Virus record (IMG/VR): IMGVR_UViG_3300033153_007852
Coordinates: 1 to 43,498 of that record
Origin: a virus
Direction: 5' to 3' (one strand)
Length of the DNA stretch: 43,498 bases
Under the pieces are notes generated by a model. That model was given only the letters and a program-made list of their open reading frames with translations. It did no database searches and was not told the DNA's origin. Position 1 is the stretch's first letter, and the number at the start of each line of letters is the position of its first letter. A program made the translations under genes and the position numbers. This document shows positions 9,022 through 19,155 of this stretch, piece by piece.

Positions 9022-9579
9022 ATGAATACACTTGCAAGAATAGGACAATTCGCAACGGCCAATGCCGGTAATATACAGGCCATTGCAGGTGCGTTGGTAG
9101 AAAGCAGGGCGGAGAAACGTGTCGCTCAAATATCTGAGGAAATCGCGGCTTATAACGCCGAGAATTTGGAACAGCAGGCCAAAGCCGCAATTCAGAAAGG
9201 CAGATTTGAGGCTTTGAAATTAAAGAGAGCGGCAAGAAAAAGAATGGCGGCCAATATCGCCAAAGTCGGGGCGGGCGGCGGACTTCTGACAGGGTCAAAA
9301 TTACTGCTAATAGCCGACGATGCGGCGGAAGTAGAGAGGGAGGCACAACAGATATTACTTAATGCGCAGATAAAGGAAGCCGCATTTTTAGGCAAAGCGG
9401 ACGTAACGAGATTCAGAGGCAGACAATTCGCGGCAGCAGCCAATATAAGGGCAAGGCAGGCTAAATTCGGCGCGATAGGTCCCCTGTTCTCGACAGCGGC
9501 CAACCTTGCTGCGGGTCTGACTAAAAAACAGTTAAAAACTCAACCGAAACAACCAAATCCTTTTCTAAGAATAGAATGA
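9022..9579 (+). CDS. Internal virion protein, T7 gp14-like
   Basis: The 185-residue protein starts at the base after the previous stop. It is Ala-rich and helical, with a small-residue N-terminal segment, a long coiled-coil stretch (QISEEIAAYNAENLEQQAK) and a KVGAGGGLLTGS turn, then further amphipathic helices. This is the composition and size of gp14-like ejection proteins (T7 gp14 is 196 residues), which leave the head first and form a channel in the outer membrane. Order between the gp13-like and gp15-like genes supports the call. Confidence 0.75.
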   Translation: MNTLARIGQFATANAGNIQAIAGALVESRAEKRVAQISEEIAAYNAENLEQQAKAAIQKGRFEALKLKRAARKRMAANIAKVGAGGGLLTGSKLLLIADDAAEVEREAQQILLNAQIKEAAFLGKADVTRFRGRQFAAAANIRARQAKFGAIGPLFSTAANLAAGLTKKQLKTQPKQPNPFLRIE

Positions 9580-9583
9580 TAAG

Positions 9584-11260
9584 ATGGCAAATGCGCTTGA
9601 AATTCATGCAAGGTCGATAGCACCGACAATACCTCAAACGGTAAAAATAGATATAGATATTGATACCGCTACATTCCCAGAGAGGACACAGGCGGCTGTC
9701 GGCAAACAAATTCGGGCAGAGGGACTAAAAGAGCAGAAACGTATCACCGCCAAGGGCAAGGCTTTGGCTTTGAAGGCGGAACAGTCACAGACGATGGCCG
9801 AAGTCAATAAGTACAAAGTCAGTGTTCTAAGTGCCCAAAATGAATTATTCGACAAGATGCGCGACAACAGGGACAATCCGACCAAGTTTGAGCAATTCAG
9901 GGAAGAATATACCAAGCAGGTTGAGGGTTTCAATAGCATACTAACTACGCCGGACGCCAAAGACAGAGGTGGTCAATGGTCGGCTCTTCAGGATGTTGCA
10001 GTTCGTGGTGAAGTGGCCTTGCAAACAGATGAGGATTCTGTTGCCAACGCGGTCGCTTCCTACAAAGCAACCGCTAAACACGCTATAAATTCAAACGATC
10101 CAGAACTTTTTAACGATGCTGTCGATGACGCGATTACTTTGGGTGTTTTCGTTACCCAAAAGCAAGCTAACTTTGTTCGCAAAGAAGGTCTGCGGAACAT
10201 TCAGGAAAAAATTGAGAGAGAAAATAAAGTTGCTGCCGACGAAGCGGAACAGGCAGCGAAAGACGTAGCTATTGGACAAGCATTCACTATCTACGAACAG
10301 GCCATTGAAGCAGGCAAAACAGAACCAGAAGCAACAAGAGAGGCTTTAGATTTTGTGAATAAAGCAGACGTAATACCAGGTGGGGAAAAACAAGAAGCCG
10401 AGCAGGATGTAATTGCAAGAATAAACTATCGCAAAGCAAAAGATACTGTTGAAAAAGAGCAGGCAAGAGAGAGAGATAGAGATTCGATAAATAAGCTGAT
10501 GTATGTAGATAAGGATTACGGTGCGGCTTCCATAGCTATTGAAAACTCCACCCTTGACGAAAAAGAGCAAAGAGAATTATTAAGAGAATCTAACAACAGA
10601 GCGATTGCCGCCGCTAAAGCCAAGCCCAAGGTAAATATACCATCTGCTGTAGATAACATCACTACAGCCATTGCACAAGTCGGAAATGACACATTGTCGT
10701 TAGCAGAGGCGAAAAAGATTTTAAGAGACAATCAAGCTAAACTGAAAGACGAAAAAGTTATTGAATTAATAGAGGAACTGAATAAGGAATTCGACAGAAG
10801 TACGGATACGGCCTTTTCCAGAGTAAGGTCGGACGTTAGAAAATTTGCTGTTGGCAGAAGCGAAAGTCTCATAGACAGGCTTCTCGGAATACTCGCACAA
10901 GAAGAAGATGAGATTAAGCAAAAAACAACTGAAAGCAGAATAATAACCGAAAGAGAAAAGTTTAATTTGGAACTCGAAAACTTCAATAGATGGGAGGATT
11001 CTATGCGAGCTTGGCGACGACAAGAGCAAAATAGAACTGCGTCGCCAGAAGCAATACAAAAGGAAGGGATCAGGTTGTGGCGGACTGATTTTGCAGGCAA
11101 GAATATCAACCAATTAAGAGAAGAATCGGAGCTTGAAACTAAACAATTTAACAGAATTAGAGTTAGATTACCCGATGGTAGAATAGCGGTTGGGCCACGT
11201 AACCAACTTGAAAAGGTAAAAAAAATATTTGGCGCTGTTGAGATCGGTAATGGCAAATAA
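9584..11260 (+). CDS. Internal virion protein, T7 gp15-like
   Basis: The 558-residue product is almost entirely charged alpha helix (Glu, Lys, Ala, Gln), without signal peptide or membrane segment. Its early DIDIDTATFPERTQ segment is followed by long coiled-coil stretches. Position between gp14- and gp16-like genes, and size below T7 gp15 (747), fit the inner-core/ejection protein that forms a periplasmic tube. Sequence alone gives no catalytic motif. Assignment rests mainly on gene order and composition. Confidence 0.68.
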   Translation: MANALEIHARSIAPTIPQTVKIDIDIDTATFPERTQAAVGKQIRAEGLKEQKRITAKGKALALKAEQSQTMAEVNKYKVSVLSAQNELFDKMRDNRDNPTKFEQFREEYTKQVEGFNSILTTPDAKDRGGQWSALQDVAVRGEVALQTDEDSVANAVASYKATAKHAINSNDPELFNDAVDDAITLGVFVTQKQANFVRKEGLRNIQEKIERENKVAADEAEQAAKDVAIGQAFTIYEQAIEAGKTEPEATREALDFVNKADVIPGGEKQEAEQDVIARINYRKAKDTVEKEQARERDRDSINKLMYVDKDYGAASIAIENSTLDEKEQRELLRESNNRAIAAAKAKPKVNIPSAVDNITTAIAQVGNDTLSLAEAKKILRDNQAKLKDEKVIELIEELNKEFDRSTDTAFSRVRSDVRKFAVGRSESLIDRLLGILAQEEDEIKQKTTESRIITEREKFNLELENFNRWEDSMRAWRRQEQNRTASPEAIQKEGIRLWRTDFAGKNINQLREESELETKQFNRIRVRLPDGRIAVGPRNQLEKVKKIFGAVEIGNGK

Positions 11261-14200
11261 AAAGATTAGTGAGTTTGGATTTGAATTTGAAACTTCGGTA
11301 GATATTTTAGTATCGGACGAAGATTTTGAAAGACTGGCCCGTAACGACAAAGTGGAATCGTTTGGATTTGTCTTTGAGAAAGAATTTGTCGACCCGAATA
11401 TAAGCACAACAATAGACAAGACTTTTGAAATAGGAAAAAAGAAACAGTTCAATCAAGTGAAGTTTACTAATGATGTGTTGGATATGCAATTTGAAACGGT
11501 CGAGCCGCAGGATATAGCCCAAGAAGAAGGAATTGAAAAAGGGCTTTTGGTTGGGGCGTTCAGCGACATTCCAGATGTTAATAACTCAATAGTCTTTTTG
11601 AGGCAAAATCCTTTTCCGCCGAAATTCAATCCCAATACCGATACAAAAGAATCATTCACTGACAAACAAATTAAGTGGATGGAATCTAAGACGATAGTAG
11701 AGAACTGGATAGAAGGCGTTACACCCATGGGCATAACGAGCATTCCTTTGACGGAAACAGAAATTGAGGAGCAAGCGTCCCTTGAAAGAAGGCTGGCTGT
11801 TGAGAAGTTTATACAAGAAAGACCGGAAGATGTTAAGGTTCTTATTAGAAAATCGGAAGATGAACTTATTAAAACTTTTCTGAAAGAAAAAGGCGAGCCA
11901 ACTGTAATGGGAATTGGTAAACTTTTAGGTTTTCCAGAAACAACGGAAGGTGTAGCAGATAGATTCAGGAGACCATTGCTATTAAAGAAAGCACAGGAAC
12001 ACGAATTAAATAAACTTGAAGAAGAAGGGGTTATACCATCCCGAAGAAAATCAAGAGGATTTTTTAGTGAGTTTGGCAGATCGCTTGGTAAGAGTACATT
12101 AGACAGAACGAGTCAGGTTTTAACTTTCATTGAACGATTCACCGCACCGGCAAGTGTTTTTGAGCCTGAATTTTTCAGTGACTTAGCTGATAAAGCAAAA
12201 AAGGCTTCCGAAAGTCCGAGTCTAAATGTTGGCAAAGGTACGCCTATAAGATCATTTGTAGCATCTTCCATTGCCGATGGTATTACGTTTACAGGAGCAA
12301 CTATAGCAGCAACATTAACAGGGGGGCCGGTGGCTGGATTGTCAGTTGCGTTTGTGGTCGAGGGCGAATCTACATACGAAGAAATCATAGCTGCTGGCGG
12401 AACCGAAGAACAGGCAGCTTGGGGAATGTTAGTTGTTGGTGGTATTAACGCGGCACTTGAACAGTTAAGGGTCAATCAGATCATTTCTTTTGGTAGAGGT
12501 GGAGCCAACACATCTTTCAAGAAAGTGGCGGATGCGATAAAAAGCAAATCTTTTGAAAAGATAGCTGCTGTTGGAGGGGATATATCAAAAGACGTGGCCG
12601 TAAATGCTATTTCAGAATCTATACAGGAAGTTTTACAAGAAGCCGACAGCCTTATTGTTCCTGCTATATTGGGTGTGAAATTGGCAACTTTTGAGGAAGC
12701 TGTAACCAGAGTAGCTAAAGCCGGTGCTGGTGGTGCTATTGCTGGCCCTGTAGTCGGCGGTGGCGGTGCGATAGCTGCTGCATTGGTAGAATCTGGCATA
12801 AGCCAAGACAGAGCCGACCTCGTGGAGGATATGCTTGCACGTGGGGAATCCGTAGAAACTATCGTAGAATCGGCCAAAAGCCCACAAAGGCGATTAGTAG
12901 GTCCTGCTGGCGAAGATGTGGAAAGAGGTCCATCTGGCAAGCCTCTCATAAGTGAGCTATTTAAGCCCACAGAGCCATCACCAGAGGCCCCTGTAGCTCC
13001 GTCAGTCACCGAACCCGCACCAGAGGGTGTCGCAATACCCCTGAAACAGATAGCGGAAGAAAAGAAGGCCATAAAACGCCTTAAAAAAGAGGTTGAAGAA
13101 GAAGTACGAAACGACCCCATATTCGAGATTGAGAGTGAAGCGAAAGATATTACCGACCGGCTTACCGACATTGGAGTGATTAGTATACCACCGAATTTCC
13201 GAGGTGAAGCTGAGGCGGCAATAGAGAGTTTTCCGCAGTTGAAATTTCATATTACGTTTGATCCGCAAAAAGGCAAGGCTCCTGATACTTTTATCGCGGA
13301 GGCTTTAGGTCGCAACAAACTTGAAGGCGATATCGCCGAAACCCACGGGCACATGAACATTGAAGATTTTCTTGAGCTTGTGGGTGAAAGTCTTGAGGGC
13401 CGCAAAAAGATCGGCGGTATCCCTGAAGTGTTATTGAATAAAATGAGGGAAAGCGGTAATCCATTTAGTGAGATAACAGCCTTGAAGCATACAATGTTGC
13501 ACGATGGGTTTACTGTTGATGAGATAAACGATAGCATTAAAGAGCTTGAATTTGACCCAGAATTTGATATAGATATTGAACCATTACTATTAAAGGGTAA
13601 AACCGATGTCGAAAAGAAGCAGAGAATTCCTGAAAAAGTGGAGGATAAGGACAAAGGAATTGAGAGACAGGGTCGCAAGGAGGAAGGCGAAGAAGGACTT
13701 GCGGAGTTAACTCTCCCAGAAGTACCACCAGAGAAACGAATCATATCACGAGATGCGTTTGAGGCGGCCAAAAAGAGACTGATTGACCCAACGATATTGC
13801 GAGCAGGGTTAGACCCTCAACAGTTAAAAGATGCTGTTATTGTTGGCGGTTTTTTGGTAGAGAGTGGAGTTAGAAAATTTGCCGATTGGTCGGTTAGAAT
13901 GGTTAAGGAAATTGGCGAGCATATCCGACCGCACCTTAGAACTATATGGAATAGTCTACAGGCAGAAAAACCAACAGAAATAGATCGCGTTTCCGAAGAA
14001 GCACAACAGAAGGTTGTTACTGACATTGCCAGAGTGAAGTCGTTACCAAAACAACAACAGCGACAAATTGAAACCGAATCAGTAGCTAAGGTCAAAGAAA
14101 GAATCAGTTTCAAAAAGCCAAAGGTGTCTATACGCCAACATTTCAAGAATTTGTTATTCAAAACAGACAAAGCATTTAGGGACGAGTTTGCTGGTTTGAG

Positions 14201-16601
14201 GCGGGTTGTAGAAGCTGCCGGAGCAGAAGAACTTGCTCCTGCGGACGATCCCGTTCAACTCGCTGTAGCTTTTACGCAGAAATCTTCCGCAAAGACCAGA
14301 AGTTTTGTCATGGAATCTACTACCGATTTGGCCGGTAATAGAAAAAGCAAGAGCTTGAAACAGATATTCACGCCATTGATAAAAGATGGTGGCAAAAAAA
14401 GGTTTGAGGATTTTGTTACTTATCTTGTGGCAGCCAGAGACTTGAACCTACAGAAACGAAATATAGAAACAGGCATAGACCCCGTTGCTTCACAGTTAGC
14501 TTTTGATGCCTTGGATTCACCGGAATTTGCACGGGCAGTGAGAGAGGTTACCGAATGGAACCAAAAGGGAATTGATCTACTTGTCGAATCGGGAAGGATA
14601 ACGCGAGAATCTGGCGAGGCTATAAAACTCGCAAATCCTATCTACGCACCATTTTTCAGAGAATTTGAAGAAGAGCCAGGTATTGCGAGAAAAGGCAAGA
14701 AATTTACGCCCAAGAGAATAAAAGGCTCTAAGAGAAAAATAGTAGACCCGATAGAGGGCATGATACAACAGATGGAAGCCACTATATCCAGTGCTCAAAG
14801 GGCGGCGATAGAAAGATCAATGGCAAATCTTGCTACCGAAAACCCAGAGGCGTTAGAAGATTTTATAACTCCAACGAGAGCACCGGTTGTGCCAACTAAA
14901 TTGACAGTCAAGGAAATTAAGGCGGAACTTGAAGAAATAGGTATTGATTTTTCCGGTGTCTCAAACGAGGACTTAAATGAATTGCTTACTATCTTTAGGC
15001 CATCGGCTTTTCCTGCTACTCAGGGTGTCATAAAACTAAAAGTAGCAGGTGAGAACAAATTTTTCAAAGCGGAAAAGGAATTGTTAGAGATATTAGATGG
15101 TCTAGATGTTTACAAACTTGGGCCATTTTGGGATTTTGTAGTTGGCAAGCCAACTCGATTATTGAAATTGGGTGCAACTGGATTAAACGCAGCTTTTGGT
15201 TTGATAAGGAATCCAGCAAGGGATATACAGACGTTTTTTGTTACTTCAAAATTTGCTAAGGCTGGCCCGTTTTCGGCGATTAGTGGCGTATTGAAAGACA
15301 TCAAAACAAAAGCGGCGGGCGTTGCCGAAAATTTCGGATTCAATAGTTTAAAGAAAAGCGAAGATCTGGTAAAGTTTGCAGCGTTAGGTGGGGAAATGTC
15401 GGGGTTTATCACACAAGATCGGGCGGGAACCAAACACCTTCAACATGATATGCTTGCCAGCAATGGTATTCGTTATACTATTAACACTTTCGCCCACCCC
15501 ATAGATGCGTTACGAAACTTGATTAGTGTTACCGAAATTGGAGTAAGAATAGGGGAGTTTTCTCCTGCATTAAAAGAGGGTGAAAGACTGTATGGAAAGG
15601 GAAGTTTATCCGCTTCGGTTTTTGCTCTAAATGCAGCACAAGACGTTACAACTAATTTTTCCAGGCATGGTCAGATTGGAAAGCAACTTAATCAGATTAT
15701 TCCGTTTTTTAATGTAGCCATACAGGGGCCGGACAAAATTATTCGTTCTTTCAGAGAAAGACCGTTCAAATCTACAATAGCTGCTGTTAGCAGCATGACA
15801 ATTCCAGCCTTATTCTTTTGGTGGAGAAATAAGGACAAGCCTTGGTATCAAAACATGACAGCCCACGAAAAAGCAAATTACATACATTTCGAGTCACCGA
15901 GTGACGAAACAGTTATTATGCGATTCCCTGTTGCTTTTGAATTAGGCCATATATTCCAAGCAGTACCAGTAGCTTTTCTTGATGCCGTACATAATAGCAG
16001 GCCGGAGGAAATTCTTGATATTTTAAAAGCTACGTTAAAAACAGCCAATCCCTTAGATTGGCCCTCGTTGATAGGTCCGATCATAGATATAAAAGCTAAT
16101 GAGGATTTCGCAGGCAGGCCAATAGTTTCCCGTTCTGATGAAGGTAAATTGCCGGAAGATCAATTTGGGCCGCATACTACAGAACTGATGAAAGTAATTG
16201 GCAAGACCTTAAATATGTCTCCATCGCAGATAGAGCATGCTGTCAATTCTTATTCTGGTGGCATTTACAACAGGGTTGCTCGAATGTTAAAAAATAACGA
16301 CACCGAAAAACAGCCTGCTGATATTCCTGTTATTGGTACTTTGTTTCTTAGGGACCCGTTTGCTCCCAGAAAACAAGTAGAAAAATTCTATAAAGAACGT
16401 GAAGAGTTGAACAAAAAATTTCAATCCAAAAAGATAACCACCAAAGAAGTTCTTAGGAGGGTTGTAATCAATAATATAGCGTCCGTATTGAATGTTAATT
16501 TCGATAAACTTAAAAATGTCAAAACGACAAAACAAAGAAAGAAAATATGGTCTGAAATAGGACGGGCCATCGAATTAAGTAATAAATTAGCACCCAAATA
16601 A
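11250..16601 (+). CDS. Very large internal virion/ejection protein, T7 gp16-position
   Basis: The 1783-residue protein is the largest in the genome. ATG 11250 overlaps the gp15-like stop; an upstream TTG at 11229 is less likely. It is helical and charged, with a Gly/Ala-rich hydrophobic region around residues 340-400 and another near 480-530 that could insert into membrane, a Pro-rich linker at about 565-600, and a segment near 1080-1140 (RFEDFVTYLVAARDL...LANPIYAPFFREFEE) resembling the large polyvalent-protein-associated domains of phage ejected proteins. T7 gp16 is 1318 residues with a lytic transglycosylase at its N-terminus; I cannot find an ESG...GxxQ-type catalytic motif here, so peptidoglycan cleavage may be done by another protein. 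The C-terminal third (W-rich, WWRNKDKPWYQNM) resembles gp16-like tails. Confidence 0.78.
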   Translation: MANKKISEFGFEFETSVDILVSDEDFERLARNDKVESFGFVFEKEFVDPNISTTIDKTFEIGKKKQFNQVKFTNDVLDMQFETVEPQDIAQEEGIEKGLLVGAFSDIPDVNNSIVFLRQNPFPPKFNPNTDTKESFTDKQIKWMESKTIVENWIEGVTPMGITSIPLTETEIEEQASLERRLAVEKFIQERPEDVKVLIRKSEDELIKTFLKEKGEPTVMGIGKLLGFPETTEGVADRFRRPLLLKKAQEHELNKLEEEGVIPSRRKSRGFFSEFGRSLGKSTLDRTSQVLTFIERFTAPASVFEPEFFSDLADKAKKASESPSLNVGKGTPIRSFVASSIADGITFTGATIAATLTGGPVAGLSVAFVVEGESTYEEIIAAGGTEEQAAWGMLVVGGINAALEQLRVNQIISFGRGGANTSFKKVADAIKSKSFEKIAAVGGDISKDVAVNAISESIQEVLQEADSLIVPAILGVKLATFEEAVTRVAKAGAGGAIAGPVVGGGGAIAAALVESGISQDRADLVEDMLARGESVETIVESAKSPQRRLVGPAGEDVERGPSGKPLISELFKPTEPSPEAPVAPSVTEPAPEGVAIPLKQIAEEKKAIKRLKKEVEEEVRNDPIFEIESEAKDITDRLTDIGVISIPPNFRGEAEAAIESFPQLKFHITFDPQKGKAPDTFIAEALGRNKLEGDIAETHGHMNIEDFLELVGESLEGRKKIGGIPEVLLNKMRESGNPFSEITALKHTMLHDGFTVDEINDSIKELEFDPEFDIDIEPLLLKGKTDVEKKQRIPEKVEDKDKGIERQGRKEEGEEGLAELTLPEVPPEKRIISRDAFEAAKKRLIDPTILRAGLDPQQLKDAVIVGGFLVESGVRKFADWSVRMVKEIGEHIRPHLRTIWNSLQAEKPTEIDRVSEEAQQKVVTDIARVKSLPKQQQRQIETESVAKVKERISFKKPKVSIRQHFKNLLFKTDKAFRDEFAGLRRVVEAAGAEELAPADDPVQLAVAFTQKSSAKTRSFVMESTTDLAGNRKSKSLKQIFTPLIKDGGKKRFEDFVTYLVAARDLNLQKRNIETGIDPVASQLAFDALDSPEFARAVREVTEWNQKGIDLLVESGRITRESGEAIKLANPIYAPFFREFEEEPGIARKGKKFTPKRIKGSKRKIVDPIEGMIQQMEATISSAQRAAIERSMANLATENPEALEDFITPTRAPVVPTKLTVKEIKAELEEIGIDFSGVSNEDLNELLTIFRPSAFPATQGVIKLKVAGENKFFKAEKELLEILDGLDVYKLGPFWDFVVGKPTRLLKLGATGLNAAFGLIRNPARDIQTFFVTSKFAKAGPFSAISGVLKDIKTKAAGVAENFGFNSLKKSEDLVKFAALGGEMSGFITQDRAGTKHLQHDMLASNGIRYTINTFAHPIDALRNLISVTEIGVRIGEFSPALKEGERLYGKGSLSASVFALNAAQDVTTNFSRHGQIGKQLNQIIPFFNVAIQGPDKIIRSFRERPFKSTIAAVSSMTIPALFFWWRNKDKPWYQNMTAHEKANYIHFESPSDETVIMRFPVAFELGHIFQAVPVAFLDAVHNSRPEEILDILKATLKTANPLDWPSLIGPIIDIKANEDFAGRPIVSRSDEGKLPEDQFGPHTTELMKVIGKTLNMSPSQIEHAVNSYSGGIYNRVARMLKNNDTEKQPADIPVIGTLFLRDPFAPRKQVEKFYKEREELNKKFQSKKITTKEVLRRVVINNIASVLNVNFDKLKNVKTTKQRKKIWSEIGRAIELSNKLAPK

Positions 16602-16613
16602 TAGGAGTCAAAA

Positions 16614-18827
16614 ATGAAAACTAAAATACTAATTTTACTACTGTTGTGCGGTATGTGTAGGGGTGTTGTGAACACTACGAGCACAAGAGCCGGACCATAC
16701 GCAGGCAATGGGAGTAACACTACCTTTACTTTCAGTTTTAGTTTCACGGACACTTCGGAAATTGTAGTCAGGACTCGTACATCGGGTGTTGAATCTGATC
16801 CATTGACGGAAACTACGGACTATTCGGTGAGTGCGGCCAGCGACACGGGCGGAACCGTGACATTCGTTACCGCTCCGGCCAGTGGAACTACCGTGACTAT
16901 CAACAGGGTGTCCACAGCCACGCAGAGCAACGATATAGACGCGGCATCCTCAATATCATTCACATCTCTGGAAGCCTCCCACGACCGAGCTATGCGTCTC
17001 ATTCAGGAGGAACAGGCGGTAGGTAACAGGGCTATCGTAATGCCGATAAGCGATGATCCAGATTTGGATATGGTATTGCCGAGTTCAAGCAGCAGGGCTT
17101 CAAAGGCTCTTATGTTCGATTCAAGTGGCAATGTAATCGCAGAAGGCACTACCCCCAACGCTTTAAGCGATTTCAGTTTTATTGATGATAGTACGGGTTA
17201 CGCCGACCTCAATACGGCTGTGGCGGCAATAGGCACAACCCAGACAACGCTTTATATCACTGCCAATACTACGGTTACGGATAATTTAACAGTACCCTCT
17301 ACGATTGAATTAAGATTCCAAAGACAGGGTAAATTGACCATTGCCGCAAATAAAAATGTGACGATAAATGGTCCGATGACGGGCGGTTTATCTCAAAGAT
17401 TTGACGGAGACGGGACCGTATCTTTCGGTGACGGCTATATTTTTGAAGTATTCCCGCAATGGTGGGGAGCGGTAGCAGATGATTCTACCGATGACGCTGA
17501 TGCAATCACAGCCTGTATCTTAGCGGCTAATACTGATAACAGCAGGATAAGAGTTACCTTCCCGACCGGTGTTTACAGGATAGTTGACACCACGCTTAGC
17601 ATGACGGCTTATGATAATTGGGTAGGGGCGGGAAAGAGATGTACTGTACTTTCGTTTGAAGGTGACACTTCCGGTATTGATTGCAATGACAATATCACTT
17701 TACGCGATATGACCTGTCGCGGAGACGCAACATTAGGTGACGGCATGATTGGGCTGGATTGTACAAACGATGGAACTCTTAACATAACCAATGTTCGATT
17801 TGACGGTTTTGATGTCGGAGTTAATCTCAATACGACTTTCACCGCATCTTTTAACAATTGTGAATTCAGAGATAACACGACATCGGGCATAGGCGCAAAT
17901 GGCAGTACGAATAACGGCATTCATTTTAACGACTGTTACATAGGCAGCAATCCGACCGGCGCTTTGATACGGGGCAATCTGATGTCTTTTATAGGTTGCA
18001 CGATTGAAGGCGGTACGAATTACGGTATCAGAGCAACGTCGCCACAAAGTAAACTTCTAATTATGTCTTGTCACATCGAGACGAACGGGACAGGGGGTGA
18101 GATAAGCATTGAAGGCGGTGGCGACGGCTTAACTGTAATAAATAATACAATCGCTATAGAAGCAAGCGGCAAAGGTATAAATATCGAAGGGGTACGCCTT
18201 AAGGGAGCAGTCATTCAAGGCAATAGATTTACTCACGGCGCAGATGGTACGGCGATTATATTTGACCCAAATGTAAGATCACCTCTTTTGATAAAAAACA
18301 TATATGATAATACGGGTACTGATATAACCGATAATTCAACAACTGGTTATTGTACGCTTGCGGACGCTGGAAGTCAGGATATAGTAGCGGCCGGTTTATT
18401 GCAAGGGGACAATCTCGTAACGGTCAACGTAAATATGTCTGATGTATCGGTAAGATTATTACATACTACGCCGTTTCAACTGGTTGCCGCCCCCGGAGCG
18501 GACAAATTTTTGGAATTTGTAAGCGCTACTCTTTATATGGATGTCACTACACCTTTCGATAACGCGGCAGGTGACGGCAACTTGAAAATCAGTTTTGTAG
18601 ACGAAAATGGTACGGTAGTATCGAATACTATTGAGGGCGATGACTTTATTGACACAACTTCCGACAGGATAACAAACGTAACGCCTTTGAGCGATGTAGA
18701 CGTAGCGGCCTCAAATTCCATAAACAAAGCTTTGGTTATCTTTAATGATGGAGGGGCATATTCGAGCGGTACTGATTCGGTATTGTCGGTCAAAACAACT
18801 TATCGAGTACACACGGCAGGATTTTAA
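16614..18827 (+). CDS. T7 gp17-type tail fibre/tailspike with signal peptide and beta-helix
   Basis: The 737-residue protein has AGGAG upstream of ATG 16614. Residues 1-18 (MKTKILILLLLCGMCRGV) form a Sec-type leader. Residues ~25-130 match the T7 fibre N-terminal attachment domain (GNGSNTTFTFSF, a TVTINRVSTATQS strand, ASHDRAMRLIQEEQ). Then WWGAVADDSTDDADAI and FPTGVYRI mark the start of a pectate-lyase-like right-handed beta-helix to about residue 600, as in depolymerase tailspikes. The last ~120 residues (18466-18824) are homologous to the tip of the fibre ending at 1868. It probably binds or cleaves surface polysaccharide; no catalytic residues can be assigned from sequence alone. A signal peptide ahead of a virion-attachment domain is unusual. 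Confidence 0.88.
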   Translation: MKTKILILLLLCGMCRGVVNTTSTRAGPYAGNGSNTTFTFSFSFTDTSEIVVRTRTSGVESDPLTETTDYSVSAASDTGGTVTFVTAPASGTTVTINRVSTATQSNDIDAASSISFTSLEASHDRAMRLIQEEQAVGNRAIVMPISDDPDLDMVLPSSSSRASKALMFDSSGNVIAEGTTPNALSDFSFIDDSTGYADLNTAVAAIGTTQTTLYITANTTVTDNLTVPSTIELRFQRQGKLTIAANKNVTINGPMTGGLSQRFDGDGTVSFGDGYIFEVFPQWWGAVADDSTDDADAITACILAANTDNSRIRVTFPTGVYRIVDTTLSMTAYDNWVGAGKRCTVLSFEGDTSGIDCNDNITLRDMTCRGDATLGDGMIGLDCTNDGTLNITNVRFDGFDVGVNLNTTFTASFNNCEFRDNTTSGIGANGSTNNGIHFNDCYIGSNPTGALIRGNLMSFIGCTIEGGTNYGIRATSPQSKLLIMSCHIETNGTGGEISIEGGGDGLTVINNTIAIEASGKGINIEGVRLKGAVIQGNRFTHGADGTAIIFDPNVRSPLLIKNIYDNTGTDITDNSTTGYCTLADAGSQDIVAAGLLQGDNLVTVNVNMSDVSVRLLHTTPFQLVAAPGADKFLEFVSATLYMDVTTPFDNAAGDGNLKISFVDENGTVVSNTIEGDDFIDTTSDRITNVTPLSDVDVAASNSINKALVIFNDGGAYSSGTDSVLSVKTTYRVHTAGF

Positions 18828-18840
18828 GAAAGGAAACGGT

Positions 18841-19155
18841 ATGGCAAAGAACAATAAACTAAAATGGCTGGTAATTATAGTCCCCATAATGGTCTTATTC
18901 GCGGGCGTTGTTGGAACGTGGGCAATTTACGGCGAGGATATAGAGGACAACCAAAAGGCCGTTACGGGCGCTTTTAAGGCCGTCAAAGAGGCTAAATCGG
19001 AATGCAAAGAGCAAATATCCATATTAAAAAAAGACGGCTGTGATCCTGCCCGTGATCATAAAACGGAAATAGCGGTCCTTAAATCTACCATGAAAGTGAT
19101 GCAGATTGAGCAACGGGAAGGATTTAAGGCTATTCTTGAAAGGCTGCCAAAATGA
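18841..19155 (+). CDS. Membrane-anchored coiled-coil protein, i-spanin (Rz)-like or holin
   Basis: The 104-residue protein has a short basic N-terminus, one membrane segment at about residues 9-30 (WLVIIVPIMVLFAGVVG), then a charged helical periplasmic-type domain with two Cys. Single N-terminal span plus coiled coil is the layout of inner-membrane spanins. The lipoprotein gene 160 bases downstream would be its partner. Good ribosome binding site (AAAGGAAA) before ATG 18841. A one-span holin is an alternative. First gene after the fibre, in the usual lysis position. Confidence 0.6.
   Translation: MAKNNKLKWLVIIVPIMVLFAGVVGTWAIYGEDIEDNQKAVTGAFKAVKEAKSECKEQISILKKDGCDPARDHKTEIAVLKSTMKVMQIEQREGFKAILERLPK

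Noticed and set aside
12476-13171. Long minus-strand frame, and others such as 22634-23290 minus
   Set aside because: They lie opposite well-supported genes, have Ser-rich shadow composition and no plausible start signals.
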